Shown piece by piece: positions 1-6,354 of a DNA stretch of 11,937 bases; the stretch's first letter is position 1, and each line of letters begins with the position of its first letter. Below the pieces are notes generated by a model, which saw nothing but the letters and a program-made list of their open reading frames with translations, did no database searches and was not told the origin of the DNA. The DNA is taken from positions 1 to 11,937 of the forward strand of contig CAMWSZ010000041.1 of the NCBI GenBank assembly GCA_947177005.1, written 5' to 3'. This DNA comes from an uncultured Clostridia bacterium. GTDB taxonomy: Bacteria; Bacillota; Clostridia; Oscillospirales; Oscillospiraceae. A program made the position numbers and the translations under genes.

Positions 1-324
1 TTCAGCTTCAGGCCCTATGAGTCCATCCTTAAAATTGACCGGAAGTTTTCCGGCTCCAGACGGTCCATCATTCACCAGCGGCGGTGCAAGGTTCCGCAAA
101 ACGGCGGCAAGCTCACCTTCCGCATGATACTGGACCGGTTCAGCGTGGAGATTTTTGTTAATCACGGCGAGCAGACTATTTCGGCCGCCATGTTCACAGA
201 TCAGGCGGCAGACGGCTTCCGGTTTTTTGCGGACGGTAAGGTCTCTATGGATGTCGAAAAATATACGCTGGATGAAAACTCCGGCAAATCAGATATGGGA
301 GGCAGTCATGAATCAGAAATTTGA
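1..324 (+). CDS. GH32 beta-fructofuranosidase (sucrose-6-phosphate hydrolase type), C-terminal fragment
   Basis: The frame is open from base 1 to a TGA at 322-324, so about 107 C-terminal residues are seen and the gene starts left of the window. The stretch DRFSVEIFVNHGEQ (about 127-168) is the characteristic beta-sandwich motif near the end of GH32 enzymes, which hydrolyse sucrose, sucrose-6-phosphate or fructans. The catalytic N-terminal propeller is outside the window, so substrate cannot be judged. The gene overlaps the fructokinase start by 17 bp, which suggests one operon and translational coupling. An intracellular sucrose(-6-P) hydrolase feeding the kinase fits this arrangement, but the absence of a signal peptide cannot be checked here. 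Confidence 0.88.
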   Translation, partial: FSFRPYESILKIDRKFSGSRRSIIHQRRCKVPQNGGKLTFRMILDRFSVEIFVNHGEQTISAAMFTDQAADGFRFFADGKVSMDVEKYTLDENSGKSDMGGSHESEI

Positions 325-1273
325 TGTTCTCGCGCTGGGCGAGCTGCTGATCGACTTTACAGAAAACGGTCTGAGCGGGCAGGGCAATACGCTCTTCGAG
401 GCCAACCCGGGCGGTGCGCCCTGCAATGTCCTCGCCATGCTGCAAAAGCTGGGAAAGTCCACAGCGTTTGTGGGCAAGGTGGGCAGCGATATGTTCGGCC
501 AACAGCTGCGGAACGTTGCCGCAAACACGGGCATCTGCATGGACTATCTGGTCACGGACCAGGATGTCCGCACGACGCTCGCCTTTGTGAAGAACAACGA
601 GGCAGGCGACCGGGATTTCTCCTTCTACCGCAATCCCGGCGCGGATATGATGCTCAGCGAGGAGGAAATCCCGGAGGGGGCAGTCCGGAACTGCCGGATC
701 TTCCATTTCGGAACGCTGTCCATGACCCATGCGGGCGTCCGGCAGGCTACCAAAAAAGCGCTGGAGTACGCACGTTCCGGCGGCGCAATGGTTTCCTTTG
801 ACCCCAATCTGCGCCCGCCGCTGTGGAGCAGTCTGGACGAGGCCAGAGAGCAGATCGCCTGGGGGCTTTCACAGTGCGATATCCTGAAAATCGCCGACAA
901 TGAACTGGAGTTCATGACCGGAGAGACGGATTTCGACCGCGGAGCCGCCATTCTGAAGGAACGTTATCCTGATATCCGTCTCCTGAACGTCACGGCAGGA
1001 CCGGACGGCAGCTATTCGTATTACGGCGGGGAACGGGTCTATGTCCCGGCCGTGAAGCTGCCCGGCATCATCGAAACCACCGGCGCGGGGGATACGTTCT
1101 GCGCCTGCGTGCTGAATTATGTGTTGGAGAACGGTATTGACGGTTTGAGTGAAAAACAGCTCACGGAAATGCTCCGTTTTGCGAATGCGGCGGCTTATCT
1201 GGTCACAACAAAGAAAGGTGCAATCCGTTCCATGCCTGAGAGACGGCAGGTTGAAGAGATTTGCAGTCACTGA
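308..1273 (+). CDS. scrK: PfkB-family fructokinase
   Basis: A 321-aa sugar kinase of the PfkB/ribokinase family that most likely makes fructose-6-phosphate from fructose and ATP in the cytoplasm. Visible marks are the N-terminal strand FDVLALGELLIDF, the first PfkB signature with the glycine pair G35-G36 in NPGGAPCNV, and the second signature TTGAGDTF at 257-264, where G259-A260-G261 form the anion hole and D262 is the catalytic base. Length is normal for bacterial fructokinases. The ATG at 308 is chosen because GGGAGG (297-302) sits 5 nt upstream and the family similarity begins here; the frame is open further upstream inside the GH32 gene without a better start. Its pairing with GH32 genes supports fructose over other sugars, though PfkB specificity cannot be read from sequence alone. 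Confidence 0.92.
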   Translation: MNQKFDVLALGELLIDFTENGLSGQGNTLFEANPGGAPCNVLAMLQKLGKSTAFVGKVGSDMFGQQLRNVAANTGICMDYLVTDQDVRTTLAFVKNNEAGDRDFSFYRNPGADMMLSEEEIPEGAVRNCRIFHFGTLSMTHAGVRQATKKALEYARSGGAMVSFDPNLRPPLWSSLDEAREQIAWGLSQCDILKIADNELEFMTGETDFDRGAAILKERYPDIRLLNVTAGPDGSYSYYGGERVYVPAVKLPGIIETTGAGDTFCACVLNYVLENGIDGLSEKQLTEMLRFANAAAYLVTTKKGAIRSMPERRQVEEICSH

Positions 1274-1286
1274 CTGAATCAGCGTC

Positions 1287-1330
1287 AAAACAGCGGGGAG
1301 AAGGCCACTGGACCTCTCCCCGCTGTTTTT
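1287..1330. terminator. Bidirectional intrinsic terminator between fructokinase and GH32 lipoprotein genes
   Basis: Perfect 15-bp inverted repeat: 1287-1301 (AAAACAGCGGGGAGA) pairs with 1315-1329 around a 13-nt loop. The arm ends give a T-run on the plus strand (TTTTT to 1330) and on the minus strand (TTTT after the hairpin). It lies between two convergent stop codons and can end both transcripts. Confidence 0.9.
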
Positions 1331-1360
1331 GCCTGTTTTACGGATGTACCCGTAGATCAT

Positions 1361-2860
1361 TCATTTTTTTGTGTACTGCTCCAAAGAGGAAAATACTACA
1401 GAATTATTCTCCGCGAACAGTTGGACCGGCTTGCCGCTCGCGCCATAAATCCGTACTGTCAGGGCGGCCATGCCGTCGATGTAGAAAACGCCGACGGAAC
1501 CTTCCTGGATGTAGGTGAAGGAATATTCCTGATTTGGCTGGATGTCAATGGCATTTTCCGTAATCAGGGTAAGGCCCTTATTAAAATACAGCCGGATCTT
1601 GTTTTCACTGGGAGAAATAGAGATCAGCTTGTATGTATTTTCCTGGCCGTCGTAATCGAAACTGAGGCCGAAGGAACCGCTGCCCGTATATTGGAACTTA
1701 CCGGACAGCAGAAAGCTCTCATAGCAGGTGAAGGCTTCCTGATAGCTGTATGCATCGCCAGCCTCGACTTCCAGCTGCGTGCTGTTCAGCTTCTGCTGTT
1801 TGGAAAACTGCTTTGCCACGCTTTCCACCGGTGCGAAGGTCAGTCCGCCGTCCTCTGTCTGAATGATCTTCTGCACGACAAGATTCCCGCCCCAATCGGA
1901 AACCCCTGACAGAGAATCCGGAGACTCGGAACGCCGCGCCCAGCCAACCATATAGGAATTTTCACCGTCCTCCACGTGCTTGGCCGCATAGAACAGCTTT
2001 CCTTCCGCACGTTTCGCTTCCGAATAGGGGCCGAACCGGTTGTCGGATACGGCGTACCAGAGAGTGTCATCCTGAGCGGAATAGGTGAGATACCACTTAT
2101 CGCCGAGCTGGAACGTGTCGCTGCACTCCAGATTCCAGAAATCGCCCTCCGTGTTGGTGAAAATAATGCCGTCATAGGTTACTTCCTGAAGGTCTGCGCT
2201 GAGTGTAAATTTCAGGATTCTGGCTACGCCGTCCTGCGCCGCTGTTACGGTAAGGGAGATTGTACCGGTTTCAGGATCATAATAGGCTTGGGGGTCCCGG
2301 AAATCCCGTTTCTGTCCCAGCTCTGCCGGAGGGGTGATGTCCCAGTCTGTCATTTTTTCAAAGGAAGTCAGATTGTCGCTGACAGCGACCATGACTTTTT
2401 CCTGAAACTCGAGCTGGTCAGAATCGCCGTGGCCGGTGTAGAAGAAGTAATATTTGTCTTCCACTTTTACCACGGAGCCCGTACCGATCCAGAGATCCTG
2501 CCCACTGTCAGGGGCGGCCTCCAGCACCACCTCGTCTTGTTCCTTGTAAGTCACAAAGTCCGTTGTTGTCGTCAGGTAAATGGAGTGACGGAGGGAATCG
2601 CCGCCGTCCTTGAGATAGTAGATGTAGTAGACGCCGTCTTCATAGTAGGGCATGGTGTCCCCCACGTAGGGCTGAAAGATGCCGTCCAGTTCCGGCAGGA
2701 AAAACGTGCTGTAGCTGTAAGCCTCCTCCTGCTCCGCCGCCGTTTCCATTGTGGAAAAATCTTTGAGATTCTCTGACGGTGTGTTTTGCGAGCAGCCGCA
2801 GAACAGAACGCTCCCCAGCAGGCAGAATGCAAGCAGAATCAATGTGTACCTGGCTTTCAT
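1361..2860 (-). CDS. GH32-family surface lipoprotein (extracellular fructosidase/levanase-like)
   Basis: A 499-aa protein with a lipoprotein signal peptide: Lys/Arg near the start, a hydrophobic core, and C23 as the likely lipidated cysteine in L-F-C-G-C. The -3 residue is Phe, so the lipobox is not ideal. The catalytic part carries the three GH32 landmarks: YVGDTMPYYEDG with D68 in the nucleophile position (the usual form is NDPNG), FRDP with D189 as transition-state stabiliser, and ECSDTF with E245 as acid/base. A typical GW...W-G segment lies at 306-325. Residues from about 355 form a C-terminal beta-sandwich whose ending resembles the GH32 SVEIFvN motif only weakly. The likely role is hydrolysis of fructans or sucrose at the outer face of the membrane. 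GGAGG (complement of 2866-2870) lies 5 nt before the ATG. It is divergent from the LacI gene, with a strong promoter and palindromes between. Exact substrate unknown. Confidence 0.88.
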   Translation of the reverse strand: MKARYTLILLAFCLLGSVLFCGCSQNTPSENLKDFSTMETAAEQEEAYSYSTFFLPELDGIFQPYVGDTMPYYEDGVYYIYYLKDGGDSLRHSIYLTTTTDFVTYKEQDEVVLEAAPDSGQDLWIGTGSVVKVEDKYYFFYTGHGDSDQLEFQEKVMVAVSDNLTSFEKMTDWDITPPAELGQKRDFRDPQAYYDPETGTISLTVTAAQDGVARILKFTLSADLQEVTYDGIIFTNTEGDFWNLECSDTFQLGDKWYLTYSAQDDTLWYAVSDNRFGPYSEAKRAEGKLFYAAKHVEDGENSYMVGWARRSESPDSLSGVSDWGGNLVVQKIIQTEDGGLTFAPVESVAKQFSKQQKLNSTQLEVEAGDAYSYQEAFTCYESFLLSGKFQYTGSGSFGLSFDYDGQENTYKLISISPSENKIRLYFNKGLTLITENAIDIQPNQEYSFTYIQEGSVGVFYIDGMAALTVRIYGASGKPVQLFAENNSVVFSSLEQYTKK

Positions 2861-2875
2861 AATGACCTCCGTTTT

Positions 2876-2933
2876 GTAAATTGTGATTTACATAAAGTAA
2901 ATTTACTGTATCTAAAATATACATCATATTTTA
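2876..2933. promoter_or_regulatory. Three stacked palindromes, probable LacI-family operators
   Basis: Three inverted repeats with perfect arms lie side by side: GTAAAT-N4-ATTTAC (2876-2891), AGTAAATTTACT (2896-2907) and TAAAATAT-N5-ATATTTTA (2913-2933). The first two share the GTAAA half-site, with centres 18 bp apart. The third covers the -10 element and part of the spacer of the GH32 lipoprotein promoter, and the other two fall in its early transcribed region, a place where a repressor would block transcription. Binding by the adjacent LacI-type protein is inference. Confidence 0.6.
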
Positions 2934-2944
2934 CATTTTGTCAA
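2916..2944 (-). promoter_or_regulatory. Sigma-A promoter of the GH32 lipoprotein gene
   Basis: On the minus strand, TTGACA (2944-2939), 17 nt, then TATATT (2921-2916). The -35 is perfect and the -10 matches 5 of 6. The predicted start is near 2909, giving a leader of about 50 nt that contains two palindromes. Confidence 0.8.
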
Positions 2945-2947
2945 TGC

Positions 2948-2976
2948 TTGCTTTTCTGTTTCGGCTATGATAAAAT
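2948..2976 (+). promoter_or_regulatory. Probable promoter of the LacI-family regulator
   Basis: TTGCTT (2948-2953), 17 nt, TAAAAT (2971-2976). The -10 is good and the -35 weak (3 of 6). It stands back to back with the divergent lipoprotein promoter, with only 3 bp between the two -35 boxes. That leaves a weak regulator promoter next to a strong target promoter. Confidence 0.5.
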
Positions 2977-3009
2977 CACGAAAAATACACCTGCACGGGA
3001 GGCGGAGGA

Positions 3010-4044
3010 ATGGTGCGTAAGCGGGTCACGATGCAGCAGCTGGCGGATGCCTGCGGGCTGTCAAGAAACACGGTATCGAAAATTTTTAATGACCGGGGCG
3101 CGGTTCCGGAGGCGACGCGCCTGATGGTCATGCAGCGGGCGCAGGAAATGGGGTATTATGTCGGACCGGTAAAGGAAAGCCCGGATGCCCCCCGCATCCA
3201 GAACATTGCGCTGTTGACCTGCCGTCAGCCGGCAGACGCCCATTTCGGCACTTTTTTTCTGCCGGCCTTCGCCGAACGGCTCAGCCGCGCCGGGTATACG
3301 CTGATGATGTATGAACTGACGCCGGAGGAACTGCGCGAAAAGATTTTCCCTGCGCACATGCCCCTTGAGCAGACTGCCGGTATTGCAGCCATTGAACTGT
3401 TTGACCGGAAATATCTGGACATGCTGTGCGCACTGGGACTGCCCTGCGTGACTGTAGACGCCTGCGCAAAGGCATATCTTGCCCCGGCTGAATGCGACTG
3501 TATTGCAATGGAAAGTATCTCCAGCATGGCAGAACTGACGCGGCATGTCATCGGCGCGGGGGCAAGGCGGCTGGGATTTGTCGGCGACCCGGAACACTGT
3601 GACAGCTTCTATCAGCGTTGGTTGGGATTTTGCGCCGCGTTGGAGGAGGCGGGGCTTACAGCGGACCGGCAGCTGTGCATTCTGGACGCCGACGGCCCGC
3701 AATACAGCAGTGAGGATTGGCTGTCTGCGCGAATACGGAATATGCCGGAAATGCCCGGCGCGTTCATCTGCGCTAATGATTTTCTGGCGCTTCATGTTAT
3801 GTCTGTACTCAAGCGGATGAATCTGGTCATTCCAGATGATATTATGGTGGCGGGCTTTGATGGAACGCCGCAGTCCGCAGTGGTAGAGCCGCCGCTGACC
3901 ACCGTACAGATCCCCAACGCAGACATCGGGCGTATGGCGGCAGATCTGCTGCTGGAGCGTATCCAACATCCAGGACATCCATTCTGTATCACCTACGTCA
4001 AAACGACGCCAGTCTGGAGAAAGTCCACTGTGCGGCGGGGATAA
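3010..4044 (+). CDS. LacI-family transcriptional regulator
   Basis: A 344-aa protein of normal LacI-family length. Residues 5-30 form the helix-turn-helix (TMQQLADACGLSRNTVSKIFN, recognition helix around S18-F26) with the hinge region near 45-55. The remainder is a periplasmic-binding-protein-like sensor with the usual marks RLGFVGD (187-193), ICANDFLA (253-260), AGFDGT (281-286) and TTVQIPNADIGRMAADLLLERI near 297-318. Two starts are possible: ATG 3010 served by GGGAGG at 2997-3002 (7 nt away), or GTG 3013 served by GGAGG at 3004-3008 (4 nt away); the ATG is listed. Divergence from a GH32 lipoprotein gene and nearness to fructokinase suggest control of sucrose/fructan use, probably as a repressor relieved by a sugar or sugar phosphate. 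The effector cannot be read from the sequence. Confidence 0.93.
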   Translation: MVRKRVTMQQLADACGLSRNTVSKIFNDRGAVPEATRLMVMQRAQEMGYYVGPVKESPDAPRIQNIALLTCRQPADAHFGTFFLPAFAERLSRAGYTLMMYELTPEELREKIFPAHMPLEQTAGIAAIELFDRKYLDMLCALGLPCVTVDACAKAYLAPAECDCIAMESISSMAELTRHVIGAGARRLGFVGDPEHCDSFYQRWLGFCAALEEAGLTADRQLCILDADGPQYSSEDWLSARIRNMPEMPGAFICANDFLALHVMSVLKRMNLVIPDDIMVAGFDGTPQSAVVEPPLTTVQIPNADIGRMAADLLLERIQHPGHPFCITYVKTTPVWRKSTVRRG

Positions 4045-4475
4045 CAGGGACAAGCCCGCCGGTATGTACCCGGCACATAGTGTCCTATCGCTAACGCGGT
4101 GGGCACGGCATTGGCGATCTGCGTCTCCTCGCGGGCGTAGTAATCCAGCAGCGTCAGGCCGAAATCGGTCATGAGGCGCGGGGCCAGTTCCCGGGTCATG
4201 CCGCCCAGCAGCAGCTGGTCATAGCGCAGCTTCGGCCACAGGGTCTCCGCGTCAAGCTGTGTATCGGTCAGCGGCAAATGGAGCTTTCCGTCCCGGCAAA
4301 CGGGCAGCGGCAGGATCAGCAGATCCGCCTGTAACGCCTGCCCAAGCGGTACGGCCTCCGGTGCGCCGCCCTGCTCCAGACCCCAGGTCCGAACGTTCCA
4401 GCCGTCCTCCAGCAGATACCGGGCAAGCCATACCTGCCGCAGGTCGCCGCCCAGAACAGCAGCGTTTGTTTTCAT
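4045..4475 (-). pseudogene. dpaA: Dipicolinate synthase subunit A, N-terminal remnant
   Basis: Reading leftward, the frame opens with MKTNAAVLGGDLRQVWLARYL, matching the start of DpaA/SpoVFA, which with DpaB makes dipicolinic acid in the mother cell during sporulation. Similarity runs through REETQIANAVPTA and then stops near 4095. The following residues are unrelated, and the frame continues into the complement of the LacI gene, with its stop near 3993. Only about 127 of the usual 290-300 residues remain; the whole C-terminal NAD-binding half is missing. The ATG at 4475 is preferred over that at 4481 because the G-rich ribosome binding site at 4482-4489 is then 6 nt away. A truncated, probably non-functional gene; a second intact copy elsewhere cannot be excluded. 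The dpaA assignment is from family memory, not a search. Confidence 0.75.
4047..4086. repeat. Imperfect nested inverted repeat at the fructan-locus/dpaA junction
   Basis: Outer arms GGGACA (4047-4052) and TGTCCT (4081-4086) enclose inner arms GCCGG (4058-4062) and CCGGC (4070-4074). It starts 2 bp after the LacI stop codon and ends just before dpaA similarity begins. It could be a terminator for the regulator, but it has no T-tract. It could also be a scar of the rearrangement that joined the two regions. Confidence 0.4.
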
Positions 4476-4532
4476 ATACATCCCCCCTCACGAACAGTCT
4501 ATGCACTGTCCCGCCGTTTGGCGACAGCAAAA

Positions 4533-4566
4533 CCCGCCCCTCCCCGGTTTTCGGGGAAAGGGCGGG
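4533..4566 (-). terminator. Intrinsic terminator of the SLH-domain gene
   Basis: CCCGCCC (4533-4539) pairs with GGGCGGG (4560-4566), and TCCCCG (4541-4546) with CGGGGA (4552-4557), around a small loop with a short internal bulge. Read on the minus strand the hairpin is followed by TTTTG, and it begins 44 bp after the SLH gene stop. Confidence 0.75.
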
Positions 4567-4609
4567 CCTTCTATTCTTCTATTGATAGCAGATCTTATAG
4601 GCGGGGGGA

Positions 4610-5659
4610 TCAGCCGGTGTAGCGGGCGATCATCGCGGCGACACTGGCACGGGTCGCAGTACCCTGGGGATTGAGTTTGCCGCCGGAGCCGTTCATGATG
4701 CCTCTGCCTACCGCCCAGCGGACCGCGGTCTGCGCGTAGCTGCTGACAGAGGAGAAGTCGGAGAACCTGCTCATATCCATATTGCTGCCGCCGGGTGCGC
4801 CGGCATTGCGCCAGAGCATAACCGCCAGGTCTTCGCGGGTGATGACGCCCAGCGGGTCGCTGCCGTCGGTGACGCCGTGCTCAACGGCCCAGACCATACC
4901 GCGCTCATACCAGGTAGCGCCGGGGTTGACGTCGGTACGGACGTTGTTCATACGGGCCAGAAGCGTCCACACCATAGCGCGGCTGATGGCGGCATCGGGA
5001 TCAAACATGGTGTCGGACACGCCGCTCATCAGGTAATGTTTCCAGACGTACTCGACGCTGCTGTAGTACCAGTCTCCGCCCTGTACGTCCAGGAAGGGCA
5101 TGGGGGAGGGATTGAGCACGATGCCGGAGACGCCGGGGGTACCCAGACCGGTAAAGACCTCGCTGTCACTGTCGGGGAGAGCGGCGGGGGCCTGCTGCTC
5201 AAATTCAGCTGTAACCGTCACCCGTGCGGCGGGCATGGTGAAGGAAAAGGTACTGCTGTCCGTCTCTCTGGTGGAGATGACGCGGCCGCGGATGTCCGTA
5301 ACCTCAAGGCTCTTGCATGTATAGCCGTCCTCCGGATGAACGCTCAGCGTGACGCGGCTGTCTTCAGCGGCGTTGCGGGTGCTGGGGATGATCTCGCCGC
5401 CGGTTACGCTGGGAACATGGACGTAGTAGGTGGCAGCTTTACTGGGATTGACGGTTTCGTCAGGCGGGGTGACGTCGCCGGAATCATTGTCCCCGCCGTC
5501 ATCCTGATCAGCACCGTCCTCGTCCGCATCGGGGGTCTCCACAGGATCGACGATACCGGTGGTACTGTCATCTGCTTCGCCGCCGGCGGCCAGAGCCGCG
5601 GGTGCCATTGTCATTGTCATAGACAATGCCAGAAGTGCAGCCAGCAATTCTTTTTTCAT
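4610..5659 (-). CDS. Secreted SLH-domain (S-layer homology) protein
   Basis: A 349-aa exported protein. Residues 1-24 are a signal peptide (MKKELL, hydrophobic core, cleavage near ALA-A). Residues about 28-72 form an Asp/Glu-rich, low-complexity linker. Residues about 76-154 look like one bacterial beta-repeat module (TLSVHPEDGYTCKSLEVTD ... FSFTMPAARVTVTAEF). Three SLH repeats follow at about 187-238, 246-286 and 297-347, with the usual alternation F-D-V...W-Y...V and ITREDLAVMLWR. SLH repeats bind secondary cell-wall polymers, so the protein is probably anchored on the cell surface by its C-terminus. No enzymatic domain is visible. AAGGAGG (complement of 5670-5676) lies 10 nt before the ATG. 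The gene stands alone, with its own promoter and terminator. The beta-repeat family name is uncertain; the SLH call is firm. Confidence 0.88.
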   Translation of the reverse strand: MKKELLAALLALSMTMTMAPAALAAGGEADDSTTGIVDPVETPDADEDGADQDDGGDNDSGDVTPPDETVNPSKAATYYVHVPSVTGGEIIPSTRNAAEDSRVTLSVHPEDGYTCKSLEVTDIRGRVISTRETDSSTFSFTMPAARVTVTAEFEQQAPAALPDSDSEVFTGLGTPGVSGIVLNPSPMPFLDVQGGDWYYSSVEYVWKHYLMSGVSDTMFDPDAAISRAMVWTLLARMNNVRTDVNPGATWYERGMVWAVEHGVTDGSDPLGVITREDLAVMLWRNAGAPGGSNMDMSRFSDFSSVSSYAQTAVRWAVGRGIMNGSGGKLNPQGTATRASVAAMIARYTG

Positions 5660-5744
5660 GGTAATTTGTCCTCCTTGTATGGCTGATTTTGAATGAAACT
5701 TTTCCCTGGCTGTCTGTCAGCCGGAAACCATAACTTTTGTCCCT

Positions 5745-5773
5745 ATCATACTCCAACTTTTCCGGGATTGCAA
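5745..5773 (-). promoter_or_regulatory. Sigma-A promoter of the SLH-domain gene
   Basis: On the minus strand, TTGCAA (5773-5768), 17 nt, TATGAT (5750-5745). The match is 4 of 6 at -35 and 5 of 6 at -10. The predicted start near 5738 leaves a leader of about 80 nt. Confidence 0.65.
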
Positions 5774-5931
5774 GAGGGCAAGCAGAAATTTATGGTTTTT
5801 CTACAGACATATACCGGCTGATTTCCTAATTTTTGGCATCCCCAGTGAAAAACCATTTTGCAGATAAGAAGAGATATAAGGGAGATTACTTTTCCGCAGC
5901 TTCCCGTCCCCAAATTTTTTCCAGCAGGGTC

Positions 5932-5960
5932 TTTACAAACGGGACGGCATGTGCTATAGT
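5932..5960 (+). promoter_or_regulatory. Extended -10 promoter of the riboswitch transcript
   Basis: TTTACA (5932-5937), 17 nt, TATAGT (5955-5960), preceded by TGC to give an extended -10. The predicted start is near 5967, directly at the 5' edge of the cobalamin-type structure, so the riboswitch has its own strong promoter. Confidence 0.8.
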
Positions 5961-5963
5961 AAG

Positions 5964-6090
5964 GGTTGAAATCAATATTGTGCCAGACGCCGCCGCGTAT
6001 GCGGGACATGGAACGGGGTGAGATTCCCCACGAGCCGGTCACTGTGATGCCTCTCTAAGAGGATAAGTCAGATACATGGGTGCTCTGGCC
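5964..6090 (+). ncRNA. Cobalamin-type riboswitch, compact form
   Basis: The conserved core is readable in order. GGAAC is followed by the P5-like hairpin GGGG-TGAGATT-CCCC (6014-6028 region), then ACGAGCCGGTCACTGTGAT, which matches the family's CCCGC-CACTGTGA segment. A small hairpin CCTCT/AGAGG comes next, then a B12-box-like AAGTCAGATACATGGG (6065-6080). A CCGC-GTAT-GCGG hairpin precedes the core, as in the family. The closing stem pairs GCCAGA (5982-5987) with TCTGGC (6084-6089), and CGCC (5988-5991) with GGTG (6079-6082). The usual TGCC end of the B12 box is changed to GGGTGC, but its partner is changed to match. This supports a real variant of cobalamin sensing; the ligand form is unknown. 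No peripheral P7-P11 extension is seen. Confidence 0.75.
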
Positions 6091-6130
6091 GCGTTCTGCC
6101 GGGACTGGAACTGCGTAATCAGATGTTTCG

Positions 6131-6152
6131 GCCTCGCTGTGTACAGCGGGGC
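6131..6152 (+). repeat. Hairpin between riboswitch and terminator
   Basis: GCCTCGCTG (6131-6139) pairs over 9 bp (one G-T) with CAGCGGGGC (6144-6152) around the tetraloop TGTA. It stands 5 nt before the terminator stem and may be part of the riboswitch expression platform, or of the short RNA's body. Confidence 0.55.
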
Positions 6153-6156
6153 TTTC

Positions 6157-6194
6157 TGCGTCCCGCGCTTCTGGCAGCGGGACGCATTTCTTTT
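6157..6194 (+). terminator. Intrinsic terminator downstream of the cobalamin riboswitch
   Basis: Perfect 10-bp stem TGCGTCCCGC (6157-6166) / GCGGGACGCA (6177-6186) with a 10-nt loop, followed by TTTCTTTT (6187-6194). A transcript from the promoter at 5932-5960 would end here at about 225-230 nt. Whether it is conditional on the riboswitch is not visible; no clear antiterminator pairing was found by eye apart from GGCCG (6087-6091) with CGGCC (6129-6133). Confidence 0.85.
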
Positions 6195-6196
6195 GT

Positions 6197-6232
6197 GTTT
6201 CCACCGGCCTCGATGGGGCGGGGCCGGGAAAC
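6197..6232. repeat. Inverted repeat, GC-rich hairpin
   Basis: GTTTCC (6197-6202) pairs with GGAAAC (6227-6232), and CGGCC (6205-6209) with GGCCG (6222-6226), leaving a 2-nt bulge and a 12-nt loop. No T-tract follows on either strand and no function is assigned. Confidence 0.45.
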
Positions 6233-6274
6233 AATAGATTACTCCCTTTTCAATCGGCTCTATATGAAAGCACC

Positions 6275-6307
6275 AAACCGCCCGGGCTGTATCACCCAGG
6301 GCGGTTT
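6275..6307 (-). terminator. Probable terminator of the sirtuin gene
   Basis: AAACCGCCC (6275-6283) pairs perfectly with GGGCGGTTT (6299-6307); GGG (6284-6286) and CCC (6295-6297) extend the stem past a one-base bulge. It lies about 50 bp after the sir2 stop. The T-run is only TTT on either strand, so it may act weakly or in both directions. Confidence 0.55.
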
Positions 6308-6325
6308 CGTGTGCCTCCCGCGGGC

Positions 6326-6354
6326 TTTCCAAATCCGTTCAGGTATGCTATAAT
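6326..6354 (+). promoter_or_regulatory. Strong forward promoter facing the 3' end of sir2
   Basis: TTTCCA (6326-6331), 17 nt, perfect TATAAT (6349-6354) with an extended -10 TGC before it. The predicted start is near 6361, exactly at the stop codon of the oppositely oriented sirtuin gene. The next forward gene starts 770 bp away, so the transcript would be antisense to sir2. Confidence 0.6.

Noticed and set aside
1976..2776. Forward open frame of 266 codons opposite the GH32 lipoprotein
   Set aside because: The minus strand carries GH32 catalytic motifs, a signal peptide, promoter and ribosome binding site; the forward frame has none.
3061..4053. Long minus-strand open frame (330 codons) opposite the LacI gene
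   Set aside because: The plus strand encodes a complete, clearly recognisable LacI protein; the minus frame has no family features and reflects high GC content.
4495..4503. Sigma-K-like -10 (CATAGACTG on the minus strand) before dpaA
   Set aside because: No AC -35 at the proper distance, and the start would fall within the ribosome binding site; not strong enough to call.
5792..5856. 10-bp inverted repeat ATGGTTTTTC / GAAAAACCAT with a 45-nt spacer
   Set aside because: One such match is expected by chance in a window of this size; no target duplication or protein gene supports a mobile element.
6131..6307. ANTAR-protein binding paired hairpins, as in B12-controlled EutX/Rli55 RNAs
   Set aside because: The loops are 4, 10, 12 and 8 nt, not the paired 6-nt loops expected of ANTAR targets.
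6123..6353. Forward 76-codon frame after the riboswitch
   Set aside because: It crosses the terminator hairpins, has no ribosome binding site and no protein-like composition; not accepted as the gene controlled by the riboswitch.
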